The notes under the pieces were generated by a model that had not been told where the DNA came from, ran no database searches, and was given only the letters and a program-made list of their open reading frames with translations. Positions 20,363-30,188 of a stretch of 64,000 nt of DNA are shown piece by piece (position 1 is the first letter of the stretch; each line of letters opens with the position of its first letter). Location of the stretch: assembly GCA_001942185.1 (NCBI GenBank), contig MKJV01000067.1:1-64000 (forward strand), read 5' to 3'. The stretch is from Pseudonocardia sp. CNS-004 (GTDB lineage: Bacteria; Actinomycetota; Actinomycetes; Mycobacteriales; Pseudonocardiaceae). A program made the translations under genes and the position numbers.

Positions 20363-20950
20363 TCAGCCGCCCGCCTTCGCACCGCTCTTCGCGGCCGCCT
20401 TCTTGGCCTGCTTGTACTCCCGGACCTGCGCGAGCGACGCGGCGTCGACGACGTCGGCCACCGAACGGTGCACGCCCTCCTCGCCGTAGCCGCCCGCGGC
20501 CTCCCGCCAGCCCGGCGGGGTGACCCCACGCTGCTTGCCCAGCAGCGCCGTGAAGATCTGCGCCTTCTGCGTGCCGAATCCGGGCAGGTCGGCGATGCGG
20601 CGGAAGAGCTCACGCCCGTCGTCCACGCCGGTCCAGAGTCGCGCCGCGTCGCCGTCGTACCGCTCCACGATCGCCGACGCGAGCGCCTGCACCCGACCGG
20701 CCATCGAGCCCGGATAGCGGTGCACGGCGGGCGGGCCACGGAAGATCTGCACGAGCGCCTCGGGGTCGTACCCGGCGAGCGCGCGGGCATCGAGCTCGGT
20801 GACGCCGAGACGCTGGGCGATCAGGCCGGGGCCCGCGAACGCCCGCTCCATCGGGAACTGCTGGTCCAGCAGCATGCCGATCAGCAGGGCCAGCGGGTCG
20901 CGGTCGAGCAGCGCGTCGGCGTCGGCGTCCTGGGCGAGACAGATGGCCAC
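20363..20950 (-). CDS. HhH-GPD family base-excision repair protein
   Basis: 195 residues. LIGMLLDQQFPMERAF is the first helix pair, and LPGFGTQKAQIFTALLGK is the helix-hairpin-helix that grips DNA. It resembles the short actinobacterial HhH-GPD proteins related to endonuclease III but without its Fe-S Cys cluster. The C-terminus is Lys/Ala-rich, probably for DNA contact. Start GTG 20950 by family length; no strong ribosome site is visible. Confidence 0.8.
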   Translation of the reverse strand: MAICLAQDADADALLDRDPLALLIGMLLDQQFPMERAFAGPGLIAQRLGVTELDARALAGYDPEALVQIFRGPPAVHRYPGSMAGRVQALASAIVERYDGDAARLWTGVDDGRELFRRIADLPGFGTQKAQIFTALLGKQRGVTPPGWREAAGGYGEEGVHRSVADVVDAASLAQVREYKQAKKAAAKSGAKAGG

Positions 20951-21147
20951 GTCTGGGAGGGTAGCGCCGCACCGGGTCGAGCGGCGCCGCAGCTCGCGGG
21001 CGCAGCGCCGACTTCGGCCGCCGGCGGCCACCCCGCCACGGTCGCACACCAACATCGACGTTCACACACGAACTGCAGTTCATGTGCCGGCGCAACAATC
21101 CTTGTGTGACGCCCGGCGGCCGGGGTGGACGGCCGCCACGCGAGACT

Positions 21148-22634
21148 GTGGCCGTGCTTCCCCACCTGTCTCCGGCCGCAGCATCGGCGCTGCGCACCGC
21201 GCTGCTGCGCGCCCGCTACACCACCGACGGCGTGCGGGAGCTGCTCGGCCCGTCCGCGCACGCCGCGCTCGGGCGCGGCGAGATCGAGCCCGCCCACCGC
21301 GCCGGCCGCGACGGCGGCGAGCTCGGTGTCCTCGTCCGGCTGCTGCTGCTCGGCTCGACCGAGCCGGACGCGGCCGTCGCCGCGGCGCTCGCCCCGCTGC
21401 ACCCGCCGACGCGGCCGCGGCCGGCCTGCTCACGGCCGCGGACGGCGGCTGGCGGGCAGCGCTGGACCTGCGCCCGTACGGGGACGACGACGGCGACTGG
21501 TGGGTGCTGTCGGACCTCGACGCCCGCCGCCAGGACCGCGACCACGTCACCGGTGTGGGCGCCGCGTCGCTGACGCTCGCCGCCGCGACGGTGCGGCGTC
21601 CGGTCGGCTCCCTGCTCGACCTCGGCACCGGCTGCGGCGTGCAGGCCCTGCACGCGGGGAGGCACGCGCGCGCCGTCACCGCCACCGACGTGGCGCCGAG
21701 GGCGCTCGCGATGGCCCGCGCGACGTTCGCGCTGAACGCCGTCGACGTGGAGCTGGTCGAGGGGCCGTGGCTGGAACCGGTGGCGGGACGCCGCTTCGAC
21801 CAGATCGTGTCCAACCCGCCGTTCGTGCCGGGACCGGCCCGGGTCGACTACGTCTACCGCGACTCCGGCCAGGACGGCGACGCCGCACTGGCGGCGCTGC
21901 TGCGGGCCCTGCCCGGCCACCTCGAGCCCGGCGGGGTGGCGCAGCTGCTCGGCTCCTGGCTGCACGTGCGCGGTGAGGACTGGCCCGACCGCGTGCGGTC
22001 CTGGCTGCCGCCGGGCGTCGACGCGTGGATCGTGCAGCGGGAGGTGTCCGACCCGGCGCTGCACGTGGGCACCTGGCAGCGCGACGCAGGCCTGGACCTC
22101 GCCTCGCCCGAGGCGCGCGCCCAGGCCGGTGCGTGGCTGGACTGGATGGAGCGCGAGCACGTCGAGGCCGTCGGGTTCGGGTACCTCACCGTGCGCCGCA
22201 CCGACGGGGAGCCGACCGTGGTGTTCGAGGACCTCCTCGGCGACGTCGCCGACCCGCTCGGCCCGGAGACCGCGGGGTGGCTGGACCGGGTCGACTGGCT
22301 GCGCGCCCACGCCGGCGACGACGCGCTGCTCGCCGCACCCCTGGCGGTGGCCCCGTCGGTCGTGCTCGAGACGTACGCGCAACCGGGCGCCGAGGGCTGG
22401 ACGGAGGTCGGCGCCGCCGTCGCGCGCCTCGACGGGCCGCGCTGGCGCCACGAGGTCGACGGACCCGCGGCCGCGCTGCTGGCCGGCTGCCAGGGCGCGC
22501 TCGCGCTCGGCGAGCTGGTGGAGCTGCTCGCCGTGGCGCACGACCGACCGGCCGGTGAGCTGGTGGCCGCGACGCTGCCCGCCGTGCGGGAGTTCGTGCG
22601 GCACGGCGTGCTGGTGCCGTCGGTCCGCCGGTAG
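21148..22634 (+). CDS. Class I methyltransferase with N-terminal DUF7059-like domain (PrmC/RsmC-like NPPF enzyme)
   Basis: About 496 residues. An N-terminal helical domain is followed by the methyltransferase core: [12 protein letters not shown] (motif I, near residue 155) and [10 protein letters not shown] (NPPF, the amide/base-methylating signature). The C-terminal 150 residues resemble an appended winged-helix domain. The family modifies nucleic acid or glutamine amides; exact substrate unknown. One deletion near 21410 is inferred. GTG 21148 is the likely start, but upstream codons to 21082 cannot be excluded. Confidence 0.78.
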
Positions 22635-22678
22635 TCGCTGCGATAGCGTCCGCGCATCCGCGATGTCGAGGAGTGGTC

Positions 22679-22955
22679 GTGCGCACCGGTCATCCCACCG
22701 ATGACGAACTGCGGGAGAGCTTCGCCGAGATGCTCGAGTCGGTTCGCCGCGGCGGCGGGCTGCGCACCGAGACCGGCCTCGACGTGGAGACCGAGGAGGC
22801 GCTGTGGGCGACGCCCGCGCCTACCCCGATGTCACCGACGAGCTGGTCGAGGCGGCCCGCGCGGCGTTCGCCGGGCAGCTCGACGGCTCGACGCCCGAGC
22901 CGGCCGGGCGGTGCCCGAGCAGCAGTTCGAGGAGATGCGACGCCGGCATGCGTGA
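22679..22955 (+). CDS. Small hypothetical protein
   Basis: About 92 residues, not recognised. GTG 22679 sits 5 bases after GAGGAG. It is acidic and helical ([20 protein letters not shown], later [20 protein letters not shown]) and ends with [12 protein letters not shown]. Two single deletions near 22805 and 22908 are inferred, because codon character continues smoothly across three frames. It is followed after 30 bases by dtd. Confidence 0.55.
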
Positions 22956-22985
22956 CCGGCGGCGGCCGACCCTCCCCGCGATGGG

Positions 22986-23410
22986 ATGAGAGCGGTGGTG
23001 GCCCGCGTCACGCGGGCGGCGGTCCGGGTGGACGGTGCGGTCGTCGGCGAGATCGACCGGCCCGGCCTGCTGGTGCTGCTGGGCGTGCACCGGGACGACA
23101 CGGCGGCGAGCGCGCCGCTGATGGCACGCAAACTGCACGAACTGCGGATCCTCGACGGGGAACGCTCGTGTGCCGACACCGGCGCCCCGCTCCTGGTCGT
23201 GAGCCAATTCACGCTGTACGGGGAGACCCGCAAGGCAGGCGCCCGTCGTGGTCGGCGGCCGCCCCACCTGGGCAGGCGCAGCCGCTGGTGGAGGCGGTGG
23301 TGGCGGCGCTGCGGGAACGCGGCGCGCCCGTCGCCACCGGCGTGTTTGGCGCGATGATGGCCGTGGAATCCGTGAACGACGGGCCCTTCACCGTGCTGAT
23401 CGAGGTGTGA
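22986..23410 (+). CDS. dtd: D-aminoacyl-tRNA deacylase
   Basis: Intact apart from one deletion near 23231 (GGG read as GG), giving 142 residues. It hydrolyses D-aminoacyl-tRNA. Marks are [15 protein letters not shown], the SQxTL box in [11 protein letters not shown], and NDGPFT near the end. Start ATG 22986. Confidence 0.93.
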
Positions 23411-23463
23411 GGCCCTTCGGGCTGAGGGCGCGCTGAGAGTGCACGAGCGCACACCGGCATCGC

Positions 23464-23490
23464 GGGAACGATATGAGCGCAGGCGGCGTT
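23464..23490 (+). promoter_or_regulatory. Probable ECF (SigE/SigH-type) promoter of sigB
   Basis: GGGAAC at 23464-23469 and CGTT at 23487-23490 with a 17-base spacer, about 70 bases upstream of the sigB ATG. GGAAC/GTT elements are used by SigE/SigH-type ECF factors, and mycobacterial sigB is driven from such a promoter. The match is seen directly; its use here is inferred. Confidence 0.6.
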
Positions 23491-23559
23491 CAACCCCATG
23501 AGAGCCCCGGCGGCAGCTGAAGCCAACGCCCCGCCCGGGTCGCGTTAGGGGAGGACCAC

Positions 23560-24627
23560 ATGACAGCGCCCACGATCAACGGGCCGAAGACTGCCCGGCC
23601 GGCCATCCCAGGCCAGCGTACCGACTCCGAGCCGGTCATCACCACCTCTGGCCGTCGTGCCGAGGAGATCGCCGCCCCGGAGATCTCAGCGGAGGACCTC
23701 GACGCTCAGAGTCCTGCCGCCGACCTGGTGCGCGTCTACCTGAACGGTATCGGGAAGACGGCTCTGCTCACGGCGGCGCAGGAGGTCGATCTCGCGAAGC
23801 GGATCGAGGCCGGCGTCTTCGCGCAGCACATGCTCGACGAGGCCGCGCCCGGCGAGCTCGACAAGCAGTACGCCACCGACCTGCGGGCGATCGTCCGCGA
23901 CGGCAGGCGGGCCCGCAACCACCTGCTCGAGGCCAACCTGCGCCTCGTCGTGTCGCTGGCCAAGCGCTACACCGGGCGCGGCATGCCGCTGCTCGACCTG
24001 ATCCAGGAAGGCAACCTGGGCCTGATCCGCGCGGTGGAGAAGTTCGACTACACCAAGGGGTTCAAGTTCTCCACGTACGCCACGTGGTGGATCCGCCAGG
24101 CCATCACCCGCGGCATGGCCGACCAGGCCCGCACCATCCGCCTGCCCGTCCACCTCGTGGAGCAGGTCAACAAGCTGGCGCGGATCAAGCGTGACCTGCA
24201 CCAGAAGCTGGGCAGGGACGCCACCCACGAGGAGCTGGCGGCGGAGTCGGGCATCGCCGAGGAGAAGATCGCCGATCTGCTCGACCACGCCCGCGACCCG
24301 GTGAGCCTCGACATGCCGGTGGGGTCCGAGGAGGAGGCGCCGCTCGGCGACTTCATCGAGGACGGCGAGGCCACCGACGCCGAGACCACGGTGATCTCGC
24401 ACCTGCTCCACGACGACCTGCGCCGCGTGCTCGCCACGCTGGAGGAGCGGGAGCAGTCGGTCATCCGGATGCGCTACGGCCTCGACGACGGCCAGCCCCG
24501 CACGCTCGACCAGATCGGCCGCCGCTTCGGGCTCTCCCGCGAGCGGGTGCGCCAGATCGAGCGCGAGGTCATGGCGAAGCTGCGGATCGGCGAGCGCGCC
24601 GACCGGCTGCGCGCCTACGCCAGCTGA
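23560..24627 (+). CDS. sigB: RNA polymerase sigma factor of the SigB (principal-like) type
   Basis: 355 residues, intact. Region 1.2 is present, then region 2 with [20 protein letters not shown] and the [12 protein letters not shown] promoter-melting segment, region 3, and region 4 with [19 protein letters not shown]. It lacks the long acidic region 1.1 of SigA, so it is the SigB/HrdB-like stress factor. GAGGA lies 8 bases upstream of the ATG. The GGGAAC/CGTT promoter upstream fits stress control by an ECF factor. Confidence 0.93.
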   Translation: MTAPTINGPKTARPAIPGQRTDSEPVITTSGRRAEEIAAPEISAEDLDAQSPAADLVRVYLNGIGKTALLTAAQEVDLAKRIEAGVFAQHMLDEAAPGELDKQYATDLRAIVRDGRRARNHLLEANLRLVVSLAKRYTGRGMPLLDLIQEGNLGLIRAVEKFDYTKGFKFSTYATWWIRQAITRGMADQARTIRLPVHLVEQVNKLARIKRDLHQKLGRDATHEELAAESGIAEEKIADLLDHARDPVSLDMPVGSEEEAPLGDFIEDGEATDAETTVISHLLHDDLRRVLATLEEREQSVIRMRYGLDDGQPRTLDQIGRRFGLSRERVRQIEREVMAKLRIGERADRLRAYAS

Positions 24628-24645
24628 TCCCCGGACGGAACCTGA

Positions 24646-24688
24646 CCGGCGCCACCCGAATGGGCTCCCCGTGAGCCGGGTGCGCCGG
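24646..24688 (+). terminator. Terminator hairpin after sigB
   Basis: Arms CCGGCGCCACCCG and CGGGTGCGCCGG (one bulged C) enclose a second small stem GGCTC-CCCGT-GAGCC. It starts 19 bases after the stop codon. Confidence 0.65.
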
Positions 24689-24783
24689 CCACCGACCTGT
24701 GTACCGGTTCGACACGGCCATCCCGCCCGGGGCGCACCGGCGACGACCCGGCTTCACCCCATCGAGTCGATTAAGGTCGGGGG

Positions 24784-25296
24784 ATGGGCGTACCTGCCGG
24801 CCGTGTCTCCCCCGCGGTCATGCGAGAGGTACTCGGCCACTTCGTGTCCGGCATCGTCGTGGTCACCGCGGCCTGCCCGGACGGGCCGATCGGGTTCACC
24901 TGCCAGTCGTTCGCGTCGCTGTCGCTGGATCCGCCGCTGGTCAGCTTCGCCCCGGCCCGCACGTCCTCCACGTGGCCGCGGATCCGCGCGTCGGGCGCGT
25001 TCTGCATCAACGTGCTGGCGGCCGACCACCAGGAGATCTCCGTCGGCTTCGCCCGCTCGACCAGCACCGGCGTCGACAAGTTCGACGGTGTGGCGTGGCG
25101 CCCGGGCCCGTCCGGAGCACCGGTGCTGGACGGCGTGAGCGCCTGGATCGACTGCGCCCTCTGGAACGAGTACGACGGCGGCGACCACACCATCGCCGTG
25201 GGTCGCGTGCTGGACCTCGGCGCCGCCCCCGAGCGGCTCCCCCTGCTGTACTACCGCGGCCGCTACGGCGTCACCGCCGACCCGCCGCAGTCCTGA
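24784..25296 (+). CDS. Flavin reductase-like (NAD(P)H:FMN/F420-type) oxidoreductase
   Basis: 170 residues, intact. GHFVSGIVVVTAACPDGPIGFTCQSFASLSLDPP with the later RASGAFCINVLA and DHTIAVGRVLDL matches the flavin-reductase domain (HpaC/NtaB type), split-barrel fold. It supplies reduced FMN to partner monooxygenases; no such partner is adjacent. Start ATG 24784. Confidence 0.9.
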   Translation: MGVPAGRVSPAVMREVLGHFVSGIVVVTAACPDGPIGFTCQSFASLSLDPPLVSFAPARTSSTWPRIRASGAFCINVLAADHQEISVGFARSTSTGVDKFDGVAWRPGPSGAPVLDGVSAWIDCALWNEYDGGDHTIAVGRVLDLGAAPERLPLLYYRGRYGVTADPPQS

Positions 25297-25317
25297 CCCC
25301 GCCCCCAGCCCCCGACT

Positions 25318-25400
25318 CGCCCGCACGCAGACCGCGACTCGCGGAACGGGGGTGCGCTTCACCCCGCGAGTCGCGGTCTCCATGCACGCGAGTCGCGATG
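25318..25400. repeat. Intergenic palindromic repeat, family A copy 2
   Basis: GACCGCGACTCGCGG, an AT-poorer centre, then CCGCGAGTCGCGGTC and a CACGCGAGTCGCG arm. It shares the arms and the order with 12965-13078 but not the centre. Like copy 1 it lies between convergent genes. Confidence 0.75.
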
Positions 25401-25431
25401 TGAGTGCAGCTGAGTCGTGGTGCGGGCCTCG

Positions 25432-27882
25432 TCAGATTCGGCGGACCGCACCGGGGCCGTCTGCCGTGAGTGCGGCCGCGGCCCGGTCGGCCGCCCGGCC
25501 GGCGTCCAGCTCACGGACCGCCTGCTTGGTACCCGGCACGGCGGGCGGGGCGGTGCTGAGCTCCCGCACCCCGAGCCCGACCAGCAGCTCGGCAGCGAGG
25601 GGATCGGCTGCCGCCTCGCCGCACACCGCGACGAGCGCCCGCTCCCCCGCCGCCCGGCACACGGCGTCGACGAGGCGGAGCACGCCCGGGTCGAGCGGGT
25701 CGGCGAGCGCCGCGACGGACGGGTTGCCCCGCTCGGCCGCCAGCGCGTACTGGGTGAGGTCGTTGGTGCCGATGCTGAAGAAATCGACGTGGGGCACGAA
25801 GGCAGCCGCCTTGAGCGCCGTGGCGGGCACCTCCACCATGATCCCGACCTGCAGGCCGGGTGGCACGCCGCGGCCCTCCGCGGCGATCGCCGTGTCCAGG
25901 GCCCGACGGGCCGCGATCAGCTCGTCCAGCGCGGCGACCATCGGGAACATCACGCTGAGCGGGGTCTCGTGCGCCACCCGTACGGCGGCGAGGAGCTGAT
26001 CGGCGAGCAGCCCGGGATGGGCCTCCGCCAGCCGGATGCCGCGCAGACCGAGGAACGGGTTGGCCTCCGCGGGCAGCGGCAGGTAGGGCAGCGGTTTGTC
26101 ACCGCCGACGTCGAGCGTCCGCAGGGTGACCCGCCTGCCGCCCAACGCCGCGGCGACCTCGCGGTAGGCCGCCTCCTGCTCGTCGACGTCGGGTGCCGCG
26201 GTTCGCCCGAGGAACAGGAACTCGGTGCGCAGGAGCCCCACCAGGTCGGCCCCGGCCGCCGTGGCGGCCACCGCGTCGGCGGGTGACCCGACGTTCGCGC
26301 CGACCAGCACACCGACGCGTCCCGGGTGACGGCCGGGGCCGCGGCACGCTCCCGCGCCTGCGCCTCCCGCCCCGCCCGTGCGGCCGCGCGGTCGCGGAAG
26401 GCCTCCAGCACGTCGGCTGCCGGATCGACCGCCAGCTCGGCGGTGGCGCCGTCGAAGGCGATCGGGGTGCCGTCCGGCACGGCGAGCACGGCCGGGCCGG
26501 CCGCCACGACGGCCGGGACCCCCCGGGCCCGCAGCAGGATCGCGCTGTGCGCGGTCGGCTGCCGCCGGCGAGGACGACACCCGCCACCCGCTCCGGATCG
26601 AGCGCGGCGGCCGTGCCGGGGTGAGGTCGGTGGCGACGAGGACCTGCTGCTCCTCGCCGCCGTCGTCCACGGGCACCAGGTCCGGTCCGCCGACGAGCGC
26701 GCGCAGCACCTGGGACGCGACGGCGCGCACGTCGGCCGCCCGCGCGGCCAGGTAGGGATCGGGCACGGCCTCCCAGGCCGCGGCGACGCGCTCCGCGGCG
26801 TCGGACCACGCCCGCGGCGCCGACGCCCCGCCCGCGACGGCGGACCGGGCGTCGGACAGCAGCGCGGGGTCGTCGAGCAGCAGGAGGTGGGCATCGAAGA
26901 TCGCGGCCTCCTCCTCGCCCAGCTCGCGCGCGGTGGTGTCGCGGGCGACCCGGATCTCGGCCGCGACCGCGGGCAGCGCCGCGTCGAGGCGCTCGCGCTC
27001 GGCGGCCGGATCGGTGGCGGGCTCGTCCGGCACGACCGGGGCCGCGGGTTCGGCCCCGCGCTTGGGCCCGATGCCGATCCCCGGTGCCGCGGCGAGCGGC
27101 CCCTGGGTGGACGCCGGCGCGGCCGGCCGCGGTGCGGACGGCCCGGCGACCGGCTCGTCGAAATGCCGGGAGGCGAGCCCGAGCACGGCCTCCACGGCGG
27201 CCTGCGCCGCCGGACCCGTGACGCCCACCTCGACCCGGTGCCCGGCGAGCGCGCCCAGCGCGGTCAGGCCGGCGAGGCTCGCGGCGGGGATCCAGTCCGA
27301 CCCGGTGGTCGCGTTGCGGACCCGCACCTGCGCCCCGTCCAGACCACGGACCAGCGAGGCGAGCCGCGCGGCGGGGCGTGCGTGCAGCCCGTGCGGGTTG
27401 GCGACGGTGAACTCGGCGGTGACCCCACCCCCGGCCTCCCCGGCATCCGCGGCGCCGACGTCCACCGGCGCGCCGAGCTGCGCCTGCTTCCCCCCGAGCG
27501 CGGCCGCCGCCTCGGCGGCCACCTCCTCCCGCGCCGCCCCGCCCGCCGCCGTGACGGCCGCGACGACGAGCCCCTCCACCAGCGGCGCCGGGCACAGCTG
27601 GACGCGGTCCCGCGCGTCCGGGTCGTCGAGCAGATCGAGGGCGAGCTCGGCCGACAGGACGGCGCTGCCGAGGTCCATCAGCACGACGACGCCCGCCCCG
27701 GAGTCGGCGGCCCCGATCGCCTCCGCGATCGCGACGGCGTCGGTGCCGAACGTGGTCTCGTCGAGCCCGGCCGCCACCTCGATCGCCAGCTCCCCCGGCG
27801 CCATCTCCCGCGCCAACGCGACGGCGGCCTCCCCCAGGAGCCGGCTGTGCGAGACGACGACGAGCCCCACGAGGGTGCTCAC
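25432..27882 (-). CDS. dhaM: DhaM-type phosphotransferase: EIIA-HPr-enzyme I fusion
   Basis: About 816 residues. Domain 1 (1-130) is the EIIA-Man-like DhaM domain with active His in VVSHSRLLGE. Domain 2 (about 155-245) is HPr with the active His in NPHGLHARPAA. Domain 3 is enzyme I: the N-domain phospho-His site reads TAHSAILLRARG, and the C-terminal PEP-binding domain has FSIGTNDLTQY and VCGEAAADP. It relays phosphate from PEP to DhaL-bound ADP. Three one-base deletions near 26622, 26570 and 26325 together restore the frame. Start GTG 27882, downstream of dhaL with a short gap. The full enzyme I makes it independent of a general PTS. Confidence 0.88.
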   Translation of the reverse strand: MSTLVGLVVVSHSRLLGEAAVALAREMAPGELAIEVAAGLDETTFGTDAVAIAEAIGAADSGAGVVVLMDLGSAVLSAELALDLLDDPDARDRVQLCPAPLVEGLVVAAVTAAGGAAREEVAAEAAAALGGKQAQLGAPVDVGAADAGEAGGGVTAEFTVANPHGLHARPAARLASLVRGLDGAQVRVRNATTGSDWIPAASLAGLTALGALAGHRVEVGVTGPAAQAAVEAVLGLASRHFDEPVAGPSAPRPAAPASTQGPLAAAPGIGIGPKRGAEPAAPVVPDEPATDPAAERERLDAALPAVAAEIRVARDTTARELGEEEAAIFDAHLLLLDDPALLSDARSAVAGGASAPRAWSDAAERVAAAWEAVPDPYLAARAADVRAVASQVLRALVGGPDLVPVDDGGEEQQVLVATDLTPARPPRSIRSGWRVSSSPAAADRAQRDPAAGPGGPGRRGGRPGRARRAGRHPDRLRRRHRRAGGRSGSRRAGGLPRPRGRTGGAGGAGAGACRGPGRHPGRVGVLVGANVGSPADAVAATAAGADLVGLLRTEFLFLGRTAAPDVDEQEAAYREVAAALGGRRVTLRTLDVGGDKPLPYLPLPAEANPFLGLRGIRLAEAHPGLLADQLLAAVRVAHETPLSVMFPMVAALDELIAARRALDTAIAAEGRGVPPGLQVGIMVEVPATALKAAAFVPHVDFFSIGTNDLTQYALAAERGNPSVAALADPLDPGVLRLVDAVCRAAGERALVAVCGEAAADPLAAELLVGLGVRELSTAPPAVPGTKQAVRELDAGRAADRAAAALTADGPGAVRRI

Positions 27883-27913
27883 AACGCCCCCCGGTGTGCC
27901 GCGCCGAGCCGCC

Positions 27914-28549
27914 TCATCCCAGCGTGTCCGCTGCCGCCTGTACGAGCAGGGCCGCCGACGTCGCACCGGGATCCTGGTGGCCCACGCTGCGTTCGCCCAG
28001 GTAGCTGGCGCGGCCCTTGCGCGCCTGCATCGGGGTGGTGGCGTCCCGGCCGGCCGCGGCGGCGGCCGCGGCGGCGCTCAGCGCGCCCGCGGCGTCCTCG
28101 CCGCCGAGCGCGGCGTCCAGCGCGTCGACGGCGGGGGCGAGCGCGTCGTACATCGTCTTGTCCCCGGCCTCGGCCTTCCCGCGCGCGACGACACCCTCGA
28201 CCCCCGCACGCAGCGCCGCGGCGAACGCGGCCCCGTCGAGGGTGTCGGTGTCGCCGACGGCCGTGGCCATCCGCAGGAAGAACGTGCCGTAGAGCGGTCC
28301 GCTCGCGCCGCCGACCGTGCTGACCAGCGTCATGCCGGTCTGTTTCAGCAGCGCGCCGGGGCCGGTGGCGGCGCCGTCGTCGAGCTTCGCGACGACGGCC
28401 TTCAGGCCGCGGGTCATGTTGGCGCCGTGGTCGGCGTCGCCGATCGCCGAGTCGAGGCGCGTGAGCTCCGCCTCGTGCTCGGTGATGGCGGCGGCGAAGG
28501 CCCGGATCCAGCGGTCCAGCGCGGCGGCGTCGATCCCGGCGCCGGCCAT
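27914..28549 (-). CDS. dhaL: Dihydroxyacetone kinase subunit DhaL
   Basis: 211 residues, intact. The nucleotide/Mg site is GDADHGANM (about residue 38) with TVGGASGPLYGTFF and RKGRASYLGERSVGHQDPG near the end, the loop that closes over ADP. It transfers phosphate from ADP-bound phosphate to DhaK-bound dihydroxyacetone. Its ATG overlaps the dhaK stop. Confidence 0.95.
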   Translation of the reverse strand: MAGAGIDAAALDRWIRAFAAAITEHEAELTRLDSAIGDADHGANMTRGLKAVVAKLDDGAATGPGALLKQTGMTLVSTVGGASGPLYGTFFLRMATAVGDTDTLDGAAFAAALRAGVEGVVARGKAEAGDKTMYDALAPAVDALDAALGGEDAAGALSAAAAAAAAGRDATTPMQARKGRASYLGERSVGHQDPGATSAALLVQAAADTLG

Positions 28550-29550
28550 CAGGCGCCCCACCGCATGCCGGGTGTGCGGACCGGGGCGTCCCACAACCGC
28601 ATGAGCTCGTCGTCGAGCTGCAGCAGTGTGACCGAGCAGCCCGCCATCTCCAGGCTCGTGATGTACGGCCCGACCAGCGATCGAGCGACGCCGACGCCTG
28701 CCTTCGCGAGGATCTGCGACACCTCGCGGTACATGACGTACAGCTCCAGCATCGGGGTGCCACCCATGCCGTTGACGAACAGCAGCGTACCGCCGTCGCC
28801 GGTGAAGTCGCGGTCGGCGAGGATCGGCTCCACCAGCATCTCCGCCACCTCGCGGGCCGGCGCGAGCGGCACCCGCCGCCTGCCCGGCTCTCCGTGGATG
28901 CCGATACCGATCTCGATCTCGTCCTCGGGCAGGTCGAACGTGGGCTGCCCGGCTGCGGGCACCGTGCAGGAGGTGAGCGCCATGCCCATGCTGCGGCCCG
29001 CGTCGTTGACCCGGCGGGCGATGGCGGCGACGCCCGCGAGGTCGCGGCCCTCGTCTGCTGCGGCGCCCGCCAGCTTCTCCACCAGGACGGTGACGCCGAC
29101 ACCGCGGCGGCCCGCCGTGTAGAGGCTGTCCTGCACCGCGACGTCGTCGTTCGTGACGACCGAGACGACCTCGACGCCGGTATCGGCCGCGGCGAGCTCG
29201 GCGGCCATCTCGAAGTTCATGACATCGCCGGTGTAGTTCTTCACGATGTGCAGCACCCCGGCCCCGCCGTCGATGCCGCGGGTGGCCTCGAGCATCTGGT
29301 CGGGCACCGGTGAGGTGAACACCTCGCCCGCGCACGCGGCGTCGAGCATGCCGGGCCCGACGAAGCCGCCGTGCAGCGGCTCGTGCCCGGACCCTCCGCC
29401 GGACAGCAGCCCGACCTTGCCCTGAACGGGCGCGTCGGACCGGTAGATGATCTTGTGTTCCAGGTCGACCCGCAGGTCGGGGTGGGCCGCGGCGATACCG
29501 CTCAAGGCCTCCGTGACGACGTCTGCGGGATCGTTGATCAGCTTCTTCAC
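28549..29550 (-). CDS. dhaK: Dihydroxyacetone kinase subunit DhaK
   Basis: 333 residues, intact. Substrate binding uses [15 protein letters not shown] near residue 50 and the His that forms a hemiaminal with dihydroxyacetone lies in [12 protein letters not shown]. First gene of the dhaKLM set, so PEP is the phosphate donor. It follows the N-terminal MKKLINDP typical of DhaK. A TetR gene lies just upstream on the same strand, so it is not divergent to the operon. Confidence 0.96.
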   Translation of the reverse strand: MKKLINDPADVVTEALSGIAAAHPDLRVDLEHKIIYRSDAPVQGKVGLLSGGGSGHEPLHGGFVGPGMLDAACAGEVFTSPVPDQMLEATRGIDGGAGVLHIVKNYTGDVMNFEMAAELAAADTGVEVVSVVTNDDVAVQDSLYTAGRRGVGVTVLVEKLAGAAADEGRDLAGVAAIARRVNDAGRSMGMALTSCTVPAAGQPTFDLPEDEIEIGIGIHGEPGRRRVPLAPAREVAEMLVEPILADRDFTGDGGTLLFVNGMGGTPMLELYVMYREVSQILAKAGVGVARSLVGPYITSLEMAGCSVTLLQLDDELMRLWDAPVRTPGMRWGA

Positions 29551-29589
29551 GCCGGCCCTCCGCGCCGATGGGACGATCTCGCGCGGACC

Positions 29590-30186
29590 CTACGGCTCCA
29601 TCGTGTCCCGCGCCACGGCCCTCGCGCTCAGCTGTGCCCGCACCGCCCGTTCCACCGACGGCCGCAGCTGTGCGGCGAGCGTGCAGGGGTCCTGCTGGCC
29701 GCGGACGAGCATCGTGAACAGCAGGCCGTCCAGCATGGCCAGCAGCTCCTCGATCGAGCGGCCGGCGTCGGCGGCCCCGAGCCCCTGCAGCATCTCGGCG
29801 CCGAACGCCCGGACGGTGTCACCCGCCCGCATCAGCGCCGCCTGCAGCTGCGGGTCCCGCATCGCGGCCAGGCTCAGCTCGTAGCGGGCGAGCGTGCGGT
29901 AGCGCTGCGTTGTGACCAACGAGACAGCGATGTCGACGAGGCTGTCGACCAGCGCGCAGGCGTCGGCGCGGACGGCGCTGACCGACAGCGCCTCGATGGT
30001 GAGGTCGAGCTCCAGTATCCGCTCGACGCAGCCGGTGACCAGCGCGGATCGGCTGCGGAAGTAGTAGGACGTGCTGCCCTGCGGGATGCCGGCGGCGGTG
30101 TCGACGGCACGATGGGTCAGCCCGCGCATGCCCTGCTCGGCCAGCACGTGCAGCGCGCAGTCGAGGATCTCGGTCCTGCGATCCAT
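29590..30186 (-). CDS. TetR-family repressor
   Basis: 198 residues, intact. HTH: GLTHRAVDTAAGIPQGSTSYYFRSR (residues 22-46). It is divergent from an FAD monooxygenase with 65 bases between starts that carry a strong inverted repeat, so local control of both genes is likely. The ligand-binding domain has no assignable specificity. Confidence 0.92.
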   Translation of the reverse strand: MDRRTEILDCALHVLAEQGMRGLTHRAVDTAAGIPQGSTSYYFRSRSALVTGCVERILELDLTIEALSVSAVRADACALVDSLVDIAVSLVTTQRYRTLARYELSLAAMRDPQLQAALMRAGDTVRAFGAEMLQGLGAADAGRSIEELLAMLDGLLFTMLVRGQQDPCTLAAQLRPSVERAVRAQLSARAVARDTMEP

Positions 30187-30188
30187 AT

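Noticed and set aside
27264..29122. Long plus-strand frames across dhaKLM
   Set aside because: Shadow frames; the minus strand has clear DhaK, DhaL and DhaM motifs.
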